From a virus, in the IMG/VR virus record IMGVR_UViG_3300032287_002972, positions 62,001-126,000 of that record: a stretch of DNA of 64,000 nucleotides; one strand, given 5' to 3'. Below, piece after piece: positions 53,604 to 60,499 of the stretch. The notes under the pieces were generated by a model. That model searched no databases, was not told where the DNA came from, and saw only the letters and a program-made list of their open reading frames with translations. The translations under genes and the position numbers were made by a program. Every line of letters starts with the position of its first letter. Positions within the stretch are counted from its first letter, which is position 1.

Positions 53604-53972
53604 ATGAAAAATGAATTTATCCCGTTTCAACAAGCGTTGGAACTAAAAGAATTAGGATTTGATGAACCCTGTTTAGGTAAATTTTACTATAATCATTTAG
53701 AAATTGGAGGAAATTGGCGTAATGATGATTTTAAAGAAGACCCTGATATTTTTATTTCGGCGCCACTATACCAACAAACATTTAGGTGGTTTAGGGAAAA
53801 ACATAGTTTATTTCATTCAATAGACCCACTTGGATATAATATGTGTTTAGGACTTGTAGGTCAATTAGGGAAATTAAAATCTTGTAATGTACCTAATTAT
53901 GGTACTTATGAAGAGGCGGAACTTGAATGTACTAAAGAATTAATCTCAATAGTGAAAACAAAAAAGAACTAA
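53604..53972 (+). CDS. LGFDEPC-family protein, copy 1
   Basis: 122 residues. NEFIPFQQALELKELGFDEP then C, APLYQQTFRWFREKHSL, and YGTYEEAELECTKELISIVK. This family is frequent on Bacteroidota chromosomes and phages, from memory, and three copies occur within 2.3 kb here. The conserved Tyr/Gln/Trp patch suggests a small binding protein; no activity known. Confidence 0.75.
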   Translation: MKNEFIPFQQALELKELGFDEPCLGKFYYNHLEIGGNWRNDDFKEDPDIFISAPLYQQTFRWFREKHSLFHSIDPLGYNMCLGLVGQLGKLKSCNVPNYGTYEEAELECTKELISIVKTKKN

Positions 53973-53973
53973 A

Positions 53974-54381
53974 ATGGAAAATGAATTTATCCCGTTTCAA
54001 CAAGCGTTGGAACTAAAAGAATTAGGATTTGATGAACCCTGTTTTGGTAAAATCTATGCTGATGGTGGAAGTGAACAATTATCGTACCCTTATAAAAATA
54101 GTGACCAAATAGGGAAAGTAACAAGTTGTTCCGCACCACTATACCAACAAGTATTTAGATGGTTTCGGGAGAAGTACAATTTGAGAGGATTTATAGGGTT
54201 TAGACCAAATATAAAACAATTTGATTATCATATCTATGATATGTCTTTGTCAGGTAAGGAATATGTTAAACAAAGAACTTATGAAGAGTTTCAGAAAGAC
54301 CCTAAATTCGGAACTTACGAAGAAGCAGAACTCGAATGTACTAAAGAATTAATCTCAATAGTGAAAAATAAATATAAATAA
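53974..54381 (+). CDS. LGFDEPC-family protein, copy 2
   Basis: 135 residues. The first 20 residues, and nearly 60 bases of DNA, are identical to copy 1, and the C-terminal ECTKELISIVK is also identical, while the middle differs (DGGSEQLSYPYKNSDQIGKV). Starts one base after copy 1 ends, a recent tandem duplication with a diversified centre. Confidence 0.75.
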   Translation: MENEFIPFQQALELKELGFDEPCFGKIYADGGSEQLSYPYKNSDQIGKVTSCSAPLYQQVFRWFREKYNLRGFIGFRPNIKQFDYHIYDMSLSGKEYVKQRTYEEFQKDPKFGTYEEAELECTKELISIVKNKYK

Positions 54382-54383
54382 TA

Positions 54384-54415
54384 TTTGGTTATATGGAAAA
54401 GTATGTTTATCTTTG
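54384..54415 (+). promoter_or_regulatory. Host-type early promoter
   Basis: TTTG 54384-54387, 20 bases, TATCTTTG 54408-54415; immediately follows a stop codon, no terminator. Confidence 0.72.
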
Positions 54416-54436
54416 TCTAAACAAAAAATAATAACA

Positions 54437-54847
54437 ATGAGAAGAATTAAAGTTAGATTTTCCTTACAACGTGGGGAGAATTACATGAAGTGGAAAGTAG
54501 TTGATAGTGACGGAACTGTTACTTATTATTCACCATGTGATACACAACTAATCATGCGGGGGTGTACTTTGAAAAACAATACAAAACTATCTGAAAAGAT
54601 TTTCAATGGTACGTCAACTAAGAACATATGTGGTTGGATTTTATGTGAAAGTATTGAGATTAACCATTCCGATTTTATTAAAGAATCGGATTTTAAAATC
54701 AAATACAACCCTAAAATTGCACCGTACTGGATGTTCTTAGGTGAGAATGTTGACAATAGAGAAATTTCATATATTGTTTCTGTTGACTACAAACTATGTA
54801 TTGACTTAATTCCCGACGCGATGAAATTAGGGGGCTACAAAGGTTAA
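54437..54847 (+). CDS. Conserved phage protein (RGENYMKWKV family)
   Basis: 136 residues from ATG 54437. KVRFSLQRGENYMKWKVVDS, TVTYYSPCDTQLIMRGCTLK, NTKLSEKIFNGTSTKNICGW and ILCESIEI match, from memory, a common uncharacterised family in phages of several hosts. All conserved blocks are intact. Role unknown. Confidence 0.75.
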   Translation: MRRIKVRFSLQRGENYMKWKVVDSDGTVTYYSPCDTQLIMRGCTLKNNTKLSEKIFNGTSTKNICGWILCESIEINHSDFIKESDFKIKYNPKIAPYWMFLGENVDNREISYIVSVDYKLCIDLIPDAMKLGGYKG

Positions 54848-54899
54848 TATCGGTATCACAAACTTTTATTCAATTATGTAAAAAATAGTTGAATAAAAG

Positions 54900-54931
54900 T
54901 TTGGAAAATAAAAACATTAACTTTATATTTG
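54900..54931 (+). promoter_or_regulatory. Host-type early promoter
   Basis: TTTG 54900-54903, 20 bases, TATATTTG 54924-54931. The AACTTTTATTCAATTATGTA upstream segment pairs with GTTGAATAAAAGTTT, a hairpin overlapping the -33 box. A similar promoter lies at 55966. Confidence 0.7.
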
Positions 54932-54963
54932 TATATTATTTATAACCAAAAAAAATTAGAACA

Positions 54964-55509
54964 ATGGGATTAGACATGTATTTGTACAAAAAATCGTATG
55001 TACAAAATTGGGATCATCATGAACCAAAAGAAAAACATACAATTACTGTTAAACTTGGTGAAAATATCCGAGAGGATATTAAACCAGAACGTATTACCTA
55101 CATAGTTGAAGAAGTTGGGTATTGGAGAAAGTTCAATGCGTTACACTATTGGTTTGTTGAAAATTGTCAAGATGGGGTCGATGATGGAAGAGAACATTAT
55201 GTTACAATGAATCAAATGAAAGAATTATTGGACACTCTTAATGAGGTTAAGAACTTATTAGATAAATCTAAATTAGTTTCTAAAGTTTCAAAAGATTGGC
55301 AAGGTAATGAAATTACTGTTGAATGTTTCGAGTGTGAAAACGAAGTTATGGATATTCTACCCCCAATGGAAGGGTTTTTCTTTGGTGGAACTGATATAGA
55401 CCAATACTACAAAAACCAAATTGAAAGAAGTATCGATATTATTCAAGAGTTGATTAATGAAACAGATAACGGAAAAAGTTCTGAATTTCATTATCACGCA
55501 TCATGGTAA
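54964..55509 (+). CDS. Conserved phage protein (MGLDMYL family)
   Basis: 181 residues. MGLDMYLYKKSYV, IVEEVGYWRKFNALHYWFVE, NCQDGVDDGREHYVTMNQMK, and PPMEGFFFGGTDIDQYYKNQ are the ordered blocks of a family found, from memory, in very many phages and some bacteria. Function is not established despite wide distribution. Length is typical. Confidence 0.8.
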   Translation: MGLDMYLYKKSYVQNWDHHEPKEKHTITVKLGENIREDIKPERITYIVEEVGYWRKFNALHYWFVENCQDGVDDGREHYVTMNQMKELLDTLNEVKNLLDKSKLVSKVSKDWQGNEITVECFECENEVMDILPPMEGFFFGGTDIDQYYKNQIERSIDIIQELINETDNGKSSEFHYHASW

Positions 55510-55569
55510 AATGATTTATGGTACGGTCTTCATTGACCGTACCTTTCTTTAAAAACAAAATAGATTAAT

Positions 55570-55911
55570 ATGGAAAAGGAATTTGTAAGTTATGAAATAG
55601 CGTTAGAACTTAAACAGTTGGATTTTGACGAACCATGTTTAGCGTCTTGGAATTTTCGAACAAAAGATTTTTATTACAACGGTCAACCGTCAAAATTTAG
55701 TAGTGAAGACGTAATACAATTACCATTGTACCAACAAGTGTTTACATGGTTTAGAGAAAAGTACGGTATTTATGGGTCTCCAGAAAAATTTGACGAAAAA
55801 ACATGGTGGATCGAATGGGGGGGTTGGAATAGTTCTATTTGTGAAACTTATAAAGAAGCTGAAAACGAATGGTTATTGAAATTGATTGAAGCCGTAAAAG
55901 AATCTATTTGA
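55570..55911 (+). CDS. LGFDEPC-family protein, copy 3
   Basis: 113 residues. KEFVSYEIALELKQLDFDEP then C, LPLYQQVFTWFREKYGIYGS, and ETYKEAENEWLLKLIEAVKE. More divergent than copies 1 and 2. It uses the ACAAAATAGATTAATATG leader that recurs before several genes to the right and in the minus-strand array. Confidence 0.75.
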   Translation: MEKEFVSYEIALELKQLDFDEPCLASWNFRTKDFYYNGQPSKFSSEDVIQLPLYQQVFTWFREKYGIYGSPEKFDEKTWWIEWGGWNSSICETYKEAENEWLLKLIEAVKESI

Positions 55912-55965
55912 GATTAAAGAGTGTAGTACAAACTTTCATTCACATAAAAAATAATTGAACAAAAG

Positions 55966-55997
55966 TTTGGAAATTAAAAATATTAACTTTATATTTG
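55966..55997 (+). promoter_or_regulatory. Host-type early promoter
   Basis: TTTG 55966-55969, 20 bases, TATATTTG 55990-55997, with AACTTTCATTCA...TTGAACAAAAGTTT hairpin as at 54900. Confidence 0.72.
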
Positions 55998-56034
55998 TAT
56001 ATTATTTATAACCAAAAAAACAAAACAGGTTAAA

Positions 56035-56343
56035 ATGAAAAAGACAACATTATCTGCTGGTGGGACATCTTATCATGGTGTAAACATTACAACAACAGTT
56101 CAACAATTAATTGATATTCTTGGTGAACCAACTCATGTTGAAAACACGGGAGAAGACAAAACTAATTTTGATTGGAACTGTATTACAAATAATGGTGACG
56201 TTGTTACCATTTATGACTGGAAAGAATATAGACCGATTAGTGAAGATGAAGTAATTGAATTTCATATTGGTGGATATACTTTAAGTCCCACATTAGATGC
56301 ACAAAAAGAATTATTAGAAATGATCTCAAATAGATTAAAATGA
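56035..56343 (+). CDS. Hypothetical early protein
   Basis: 102 residues. TLSAGGTSYHGVNITTTVQQ, LIDILGEPTHVENTGEDKTN, FDWNCITNNGDVVTIYDWKE, YRPISEDEVIEFHIGGY. The order (LxxxLGxPxxxxxxxDKxxxxWxxxxxxxxxxIYDWK) recurs in phage hypotheticals, from memory. Ends with ATGA overlap into the next gene. Confidence 0.7.
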   Translation: MKKTTLSAGGTSYHGVNITTTVQQLIDILGEPTHVENTGEDKTNFDWNCITNNGDVVTIYDWKEYRPISEDEVIEFHIGGYTLSPTLDAQKELLEMISNRLK

Positions 56344-56651
56344 TAAATGAACTTAATGACAAAATTACAGAAGAATTTGGTTTAGATTTCGATCAATTGT
56401 TAGATACTAACAATATGATTGAAGACTCTTACAAAAAACATAGAAGAGATTCAACTTTTTGGAAACAAACTATCATTGGAATTAATGTGAATAATTATCC
56501 ACATATTAATAAAGAACTATATGGTTTTTGGGAAACTAATATATATGTTTGGAGTGATGAATATGGTTTCGACAAAAGAGATATTATTACTTTAAACAGG
56601 GTAGAACCAAAAGAAAGAACTATTATTCAAAAATATTGGGAAGAGGTGTAA
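56340..56651 (+). CDS. Hypothetical early protein
   Basis: 103 residues, helical N terminus (ELNDKITEEFGLDFDQLLDT) then YGFWETNIYVWSDEYGFDKR. Unrecognised. Coupled to the previous gene by ATGA; ends 7 bases before a tRNA gene. Confidence 0.63.
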   Translation: MINELNDKITEEFGLDFDQLLDTNNMIEDSYKKHRRDSTFWKQTIIGINVNNYPHINKELYGFWETNIYVWSDEYGFDKRDIITLNRVEPKERTIIQKYWEEV

Positions 56652-56658
56652 AAAGATT

Positions 56659-56735
56659 AGTCAGGTGGCTGAATTGGAGACAGAGGCACTCCGTTAGATG
56701 ACGGGTGGATACAGGTTCGAATCCTGTCCTGACTA
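56659..56735 (+). tRNA. tRNA gene, normal length, unusual anticodon loop
   Basis: 77 bases. Acceptor AGTCAGG/CCTGACT, D arm GCTGAATTGGAGACAGAGGC, variable region TGGAT, T arm ACAGG TTCGAAT CCTGT. The anticodon arm reads CTCCGTTAGATGACGGG. The best stem is TCCG/CGGG around an eight-base loop TTAGATGA, so a standard seven-base loop is not formed. Isotype is therefore uncertain; an expanded loop or degenerate tRNA are both possible. No encoded CCA. Confidence 0.68.
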
Positions 56736-56759
56736 CAAAAACAAACAAAATAAATTAAT

Positions 56760-57101
56760 ATGAGTGGAGGATTTTTTAACTACGACCAATCTCGGATACG
56801 GAATATAATTGATTCCATTGAAGATTTGATTGAAAATAATGGTAGACCTAAAACAGAACAAGAACTAAAAGATGGTTCTTGGGGTTATGCTAATTACAAG
56901 GAGTATTACGAAATATATCCTGGAGAAAGGTTTTGGCATAGGTATCCTGATGAAGTCATTGAAGAGTTTAAAAAAGGATTAACTTATTTAAAAATTAGTT
57001 ATGTCTATGCTAAACGGATCGATTGGTTAGTGTCAGGTGACGATGGTAATGAATCTTTTCTAAAAAGATTAGAAAAAGAATTAAGTGACCTTGAAAAATA
57101 G
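56760..57101 (+). CDS. Conserved small protein (MSGGFFNY family)
   Basis: 113 residues. MSGGFFNYDQSRIRNIIDSI, a long helix, then YPDEVIEEFKKGLTYLKISY and VYAKRIDWLVSGDDGNESFL match, from memory, a widespread phage/bacterial family (MSGGxFxYxQxxI...F..a...L..A..Y..RIDWL.SGDDGEesF). All blocks are present. Function unknown. Confidence 0.78.
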   Translation: MSGGFFNYDQSRIRNIIDSIEDLIENNGRPKTEQELKDGSWGYANYKEYYEIYPGERFWHRYPDEVIEEFKKGLTYLKISYVYAKRIDWLVSGDDGNESFLKRLEKELSDLEK

Positions 57102-57107
57102 ATTAAT

Positions 57108-57278
57108 ATGAATGAAACAAAAATGGTTGAACAACCTGTTGTAACTATCGACAACTTTTATCATGGTGAAAATGTACTTGTAGTACACTCACACATTAAC
57201 TCAAAAGGAAAGATGATATTGAACAAAGTCGAGGCGTCTTTGTTATTATTGGAACTTTACAAGTTTATTAAATCTTAA
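57108..57278 (+). CDS. Hypothetical 56-residue protein
   Basis: Starts at the ATG in an AATAGATTAATATG leader. VEQPVVTIDNFYHGENVLVV, HSHINSKGKMILNKVEASLL, LLELYKF. Short beta hairpin followed by a helix. Unrecognised, but leader and position support it. Confidence 0.58.
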   Translation: MNETKMVEQPVVTIDNFYHGENVLVVHSHINSKGKMILNKVEASLLLLELYKFIKS

Positions 57279-57290
57279 AAAACAAATAAG

Positions 57291-57512
57291 ATGGAATTTA
57301 CATTAGAAGAAAAAATGAAGGCAATCTTCAACTCAGGAAATGTTGTTAAGGTTGAAAAAGTAATAAGAACAAAAAGTGGGGGTACGTATTACAAATATGT
57401 TTGGGACGTTGATGGAACAAAATCAAGAAATTGGTTTGGGTTCGACACTCTCGATGAGTGCGTTGAGGATTGTTTAACATATTTAACTATAATTAACTAT
57501 AAATTAAAATGA
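57291..57512 (+). CDS. Hypothetical protein
   Basis: 73 residues. FTLEEKMKAIFNSGNVVKVE, then YYKYVWDVDGTKSRNWFGFD and TLDECVEDCLTYL. It resembles a small strand-loop-helix family with a GFDTLDECV motif. ATGA overlap with the next gene. Confidence 0.6.
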   Translation: MEFTLEEKMKAIFNSGNVVKVEKVIRTKSGGTYYKYVWDVDGTKSRNWFGFDTLDECVEDCLTYLTIINYKLK

Positions 57513-57712
57513 ACGAACAATTAATTACCGAATTAATTAAAATCAAATCTGATGCTGGTGTACAATTAACCGATAGGGAACTGGCCATTAGATGGTGGGG
57601 TAGATTATCCACAACTGAACAAGAAGAAGTTCTCAGTAATTCTAATATGGTAATACGTCCAATTGATGATTATGATATAATGTATTGGTTATGGTTAAAC
57701 CAACAAAAATGA
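57509..57712 (+). CDS. Hypothetical protein
   Basis: 67 residues, helical with two conserved-looking Trp (ELAIRWWGRLSTTEQEEVLS) and a YDIMYWLWLNQQ end. Coupled to the previous gene. Not recognised. Confidence 0.6.
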   Translation: MNEQLITELIKIKSDAGVQLTDRELAIRWWGRLSTTEQEEVLSNSNMVIRPIDDYDIMYWLWLNQQK

Positions 57713-57753
57713 AAGAAAGAAATTTTATTAACTAAAATAAAAACTTTAAAATT

Positions 57754-57873
57754 ATGATAGTAAAAATTATTTATTTATTGTTTACAATTTTCATTATATT
57801 TGCATTAGGATTTGAAGTTGGTAGAAGTGTTGGTATTCATCAAGTTAAGAAAATAATAGATAAGTGGAGTTAA
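57754..57873 (+). CDS. Hypothetical 39-residue single-pass membrane peptide
   Basis: IVKIIYLLFTIFIIFALGFE is a clear membrane segment, followed by a basic tail (HQVKKIIDKW). Its leader is A-rich without a clear promoter. Plausible small membrane protein; confidence limited by size. Confidence 0.5.
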   Translation: MIVKIIYLLFTIFIIFALGFEVGRSVGIHQVKKIIDKWS

Positions 57874-57875
57874 TC

Positions 57876-57908
57876 GTAAGGTGAAAATCGAATCCTGTCC
57901 TGACTACA
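57876..57908 (+). pseudogene. tRNA remnant
   Basis: GTAAGGTG, then AAAATCGAATCCTGTCCTGACTACA: a 5' end like the GGTAAGG tRNA-like genes joined directly to the 3' half of a T arm and acceptor like the AGTCAGG genes at 56659 and 58063. The centre and most of the T arm are missing, so it cannot be functional. Confidence 0.65.
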
Positions 57909-57925
57909 AATAAATAAATAAATAA

Positions 57926-58057
57926 ATGAAAAATTTAAAATCAAAAGAATCTAAGGTTGGAACTTTGTCAACTTGTAAATGTAATTATATTTTGACAACG
58001 GAACAAGGACATAGAGTGATTAAATGTTTAAAATGTGGTGATGTAAAACCTATTTAA
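57926..58057 (+). CDS. Hypothetical 43-residue Cys-rich protein
   Basis: KNLKSKESKVGTLSTCKCNY, then ILTTEQGHRVIKCLKCGDVK: CKC and CLKC pairs separated by about 15 residues form a plausible minimal zinc ribbon. It lies between a tRNA remnant and a tRNA-like gene. Confidence 0.5.
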   Translation: MKNLKSKESKVGTLSTCKCNYILTTEQGHRVIKCLKCGDVKPI

Positions 58058-58062
58058 TAAAT

Positions 58063-58191
58063 AGTCAGGTGGCGGAATTGGTAGACGCAAGAAGGAGTAA
58101 CTTTAGAGTGAGAAGTAATCAGCCTCATTGATGGGTGAAAGTTCCAAGTGCCGGTGATTTGGAGATACAGGTTCGAATCCTGTCCTGACTA
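58063..58191 (+). tRNA. Oversized tRNA-like gene (129 bases)
   Basis: Acceptor AGTCAGG/CCTGACT, D arm GCG GAATTGGTAGA CGC, T arm ACAGG TTCGAAT CCTGT and a class-II-like variable stem TCCAA...TTGGA. The segment from 58090 to about 58145 is too long for an anticodon arm. GGA(GT)AACTTT near its start can pair with AAAGTTCC near its end (58137-58144), leaving about 35 extra bases (GAGTGAGAAGTAATCAGCCT and following). A small insertion or intron-like segment in a Leu-type tRNA is possible. Confidence 0.55.
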
Positions 58192-58211
58192 CAAAAACAA
58201 AATAGATTAAT

Positions 58212-58307
58212 ATGATAAGTGAAATAATACTACTCATTCAGATGTTCATATTAGGTTTTCTACTTGGTATATTGAGTGTCATTAAAAAGAATTCAGAAAA
58301 AGATTGA
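58212..58307 (+). CDS. Hypothetical 31-residue membrane peptide
   Basis: SEIILLIQMFILGFLLGILS is a membrane segment, followed by KKNSEKD. The ACAAAATAGATTAATATG leader matches that of other genes, supporting translation. Function unknown. Confidence 0.48.
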   Translation: MISEIILLIQMFILGFLLGILSVIKKNSEKD

Positions 58308-58313
58308 ATCTTT

Positions 58314-58493
58314 ATGAAAAACAAACGTGTAACTATCGACAAGATAATAGATAACGATGTAAAAAGAAAGATGGTTAAAGAAATAAGGGACAGGGGTATC
58401 ACAAATCATATGTATATTCACAGTCGATTATATTTACCGATCTTAAATCGTCTTAGACAAATGGTCGACTTCAACAGTCTCTTAAAATTTTAA
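58314..58493 (+). CDS. Hypothetical 59-residue basic protein
   Basis: KNKRVTIDKIIDNDVKRKMV, KEIRDRGITNHMYIHSRLYL, PILNRLRQMVDFNSLLKF: basic, helical. A strand followed by helices could be a small DNA-binding fold. Starts 6 bases after the previous gene. Confidence 0.5.
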   Translation: MKNKRVTIDKIIDNDVKRKMVKEIRDRGITNHMYIHSRLYLPILNRLRQMVDFNSLLKF

Positions 58494-58509
58494 AACAAAT
58501 TAGTGCGGC

Positions 58510-58968
58510 ATGAAAAAAATTACAAATGGTGTTTTTACACCAATTATTGAAACCTCAAGTAGAAAGAGTTCTTTTGAATGTTTTATTACTAACATTGGAA
58601 ATGAAAATGGTCCTTTGTTGAACTCATTGTTAGAACAATATAAAGAACATATTTATGAACATGAAGAATTGTTCAATCAACTAGCTTACCTCGAAGAACT
58701 TATTATCCAAATTAAAATTCGGGAGAACATGGATGAGATTAAATTATTTATTGTTCGTGATTATATCTACGCAAGAACAACATTCTTTACTAAGGAAAAA
58801 GAAAGATCCGAAATTAGAACAATCGTAGATAGATTGGATAAGTATCCATATAAAACAATCGAAGATTTAAATAAGGACACTTTCTTTATGTCTATGGTTT
58901 CCAAGAAACTCAAAGCAATGATGGATATCGAAATAGAAAAAAATGTAAAAGTCGTTTCTGAAGTATGA
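58510..58968 (+). CDS. Hypothetical helical protein
   Basis: 152 residues, mostly helical with heptad-like stretches (LNSLLEQYKEHIYEHEELFN, LAYLEELIIQIKIRE) and a charged C terminus. Unrecognised, phage-core style. Ends with ATGA overlap into the membrane protein gene. Confidence 0.63.
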   Translation: MKKITNGVFTPIIETSSRKSSFECFITNIGNENGPLLNSLLEQYKEHIYEHEELFNQLAYLEELIIQIKIRENMDEIKLFIVRDYIYARTTFFTKEKERSEIRTIVDRLDKYPYKTIEDLNKDTFFMSMVSKKLKAMMDIEIEKNVKVVSEV

Positions 58969-59405
58969 AAAAAAATAATTTTATTAAAACAATCAAACCA
59001 TCACAGTTAACAAACATAGTATGGTTTGTATTACCTTTCGTATCTTTAATTTTCCCTCCACTGGTAGTCCCCGCACTGATATTTGCTTGGTACAAATTTT
59101 TCGACGTGGATACTTGGTCATATAATTTCTATGAGAGAACCATAGAAGAACGTAGAGGTGTGTTCAATGTATCACAAGAAGAAGTTCAGTACTATAGGAT
59201 TAAATCCATAATGGTAGAAGAACCATTGTGGATGAGATTGTTCGGTCTGTGTGTGATTCACATAATAACCTCAGAACAGTTTAAACCACGTATGACAATC
59301 TATGCTGTGTATGACGGAGAATATATTAGAGAAATGATCTCCGGTCTAACCTATGACTGGAGATTGAAAATGAACATTAGAGATCACGATATTTATAATA
59401 TATAA
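58965..59405 (+). CDS. YdbS-like (bPH2) pleckstrin-homology membrane protein
   Basis: 146 residues. One or two membrane segments (IVWFVLPFVSLIFPPLVVPA, then LIFAWYKFF) precede a bPH2 domain: YNFYERTIEERRGVFNVSQE, EVQYYRIKSIMVEEPLWMRL and FGLCVIHIITSE are the family blocks. bPH2 proteins are small membrane proteins of bacteria with mostly unknown roles; occurrence in a phage is uncommon. Overlaps the preceding gene. Confidence 0.8.
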   Translation: MKKNNFIKTIKPSQLTNIVWFVLPFVSLIFPPLVVPALIFAWYKFFDVDTWSYNFYERTIEERRGVFNVSQEEVQYYRIKSIMVEEPLWMRLFGLCVIHIITSEQFKPRMTIYAVYDGEYIREMISGLTYDWRLKMNIRDHDIYNI

Positions 59406-59413
59406 TATATTAC

Positions 59414-59995
59414 ATGAGTAAAGACATTAGAAAAATAATCGATAAGGTCAGGAACTTTACAATTAATGAAAGTGAAAAAACACTTGAGGATTTTTATGTG
59501 GAAAATAATATTGACCCCGAAGAATTATCCTACTTAGGTAAGGGTGACTTCGGGGTCGCCTATTCCACAAATGATGGTCGTGTCCTGAAACGGACAACCA
59601 GTAAAAGTGAATTTAGTGCGGCAAAGGAAATGGAACAATCCGATTCCCCCGTTTTAAATTCATTTGTAAAAATATATAAAACAGAAATCATTAAAGGTGA
59701 AATGTATATTCTTCAGGAAGAACTCATAGAAGATTCCCACATAGAAAATCTTTACTATGAACTAAAATCTTATTTAGATGACCAAGGTTTACCCATACAA
59801 TATCTTCACTATCTAGATACCGATGATCTAGAAATCTCAGATGAACTACAAAAATTTATGGATGATATCGATGATATAAATAGAGCATACCGATACCTAG
59901 GAATAGAAGCGTCAGATATTAGACCCGAAAATTTAGGTTACTCCGAAGATGGGAAACTTAAAGCGTTCGATATAGATAACAATCAAAGAAACTAA
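59414..59995 (+). CDS. Small protein-kinase-like protein
   Basis: 193 residues. N-terminal helix (DIRKIIDKVRNFTINESEKT) resembles the shared terminal peptides. Then YLGKGDFGVAYSTNDGRVLK shows a glycine-rich loop and the strand carrying the ATP-binding Lys, ILQEELI the hinge, DIRPENLGYSEDGKL a catalytic-loop-like stretch (D..PEN), and KAFDIDN a DFG-like element. The lobe between hinge and catalytic loop is short, as in phage and APH-type minimal kinases. Activity is plausible but the HRD His is absent. Confidence 0.68.
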   Translation: MSKDIRKIIDKVRNFTINESEKTLEDFYVENNIDPEELSYLGKGDFGVAYSTNDGRVLKRTTSKSEFSAAKEMEQSDSPVLNSFVKIYKTEIIKGEMYILQEELIEDSHIENLYYELKSYLDDQGLPIQYLHYLDTDDLEISDELQKFMDDIDDINRAYRYLGIEASDIRPENLGYSEDGKLKAFDIDNNQRN

Positions 59996-60499
59996 TCTAT
60001 TTTAAATCGGAGATTTATTTATTTACCCCCCTTAGATAGACTTTTCATATTAATCTATTCTATTGTCCCACTCGGTCCATGTATCACAACCATACATGTA
60101 TGACAGGTTATATTATATATATAACATATATATAATTATATCTATAATGTTCCACGTGGAACATTAATTTAATATAACAGTTTAAAAATTATAGAGTTAT
60201 ATCGATGAGTGGGACATGGGACAATCTCCAGTGTACTGGACCCAGTGTAATAGTAGTGTTATTATTTCCTGATCCATGTATTCCCAGACGGAAAAACGAA
60301 CCATATATACGAATATAAAATCACAATTTGTAATACGACAATACTTCCTATTTTTTAACCCAAAAAAACCACATTATATACTGTTTTTACCCCTACGTAT
60401 GACACAATATTTTTGGTTTAAAAAACCATTAGGGGTGTCTCTTTTCTTCCGAGTAGAGAACCCCAACATAATGTTTTTATGTATGACAGTAAGGTGATA
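59996..60499. other. Intergenic region between convergent blocks with centromere/origin-like features
   Basis: About 500 bases without a convincing gene. It contains TATATATAACATATATATA, the 20-bp palindrome at 60146-60165, and inverted copies of GTCCCACTC/GAGTGGGAC at 60065-60073 and 60207-60215 flanking it. A plus-strand frame across 60276-60497 has phage-unlike composition and no leader. The layout suggests a partition, replication or transcription-blocking site. Confidence 0.55.
60146..60165. promoter_or_regulatory. parS-like palindrome
   Basis: AATGTTCCACGTGGAACATT is a perfect 20-bp palindrome whose 16-bp core TGTTCCACGTGGAACA differs from the bacterial parS consensus TGTTTCACGTGAAACA at two symmetrical positions. 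That variant is used by some chromosomal ParB systems. No ParB gene is seen in this window. Confidence 0.65.

Noticed and set aside
60276-60497. Plus-strand frame of 73 codons after the kinase-like gene
   Set aside because: Aromatic-rich improbable composition, no leader or promoter, lies in the region between convergent genes.
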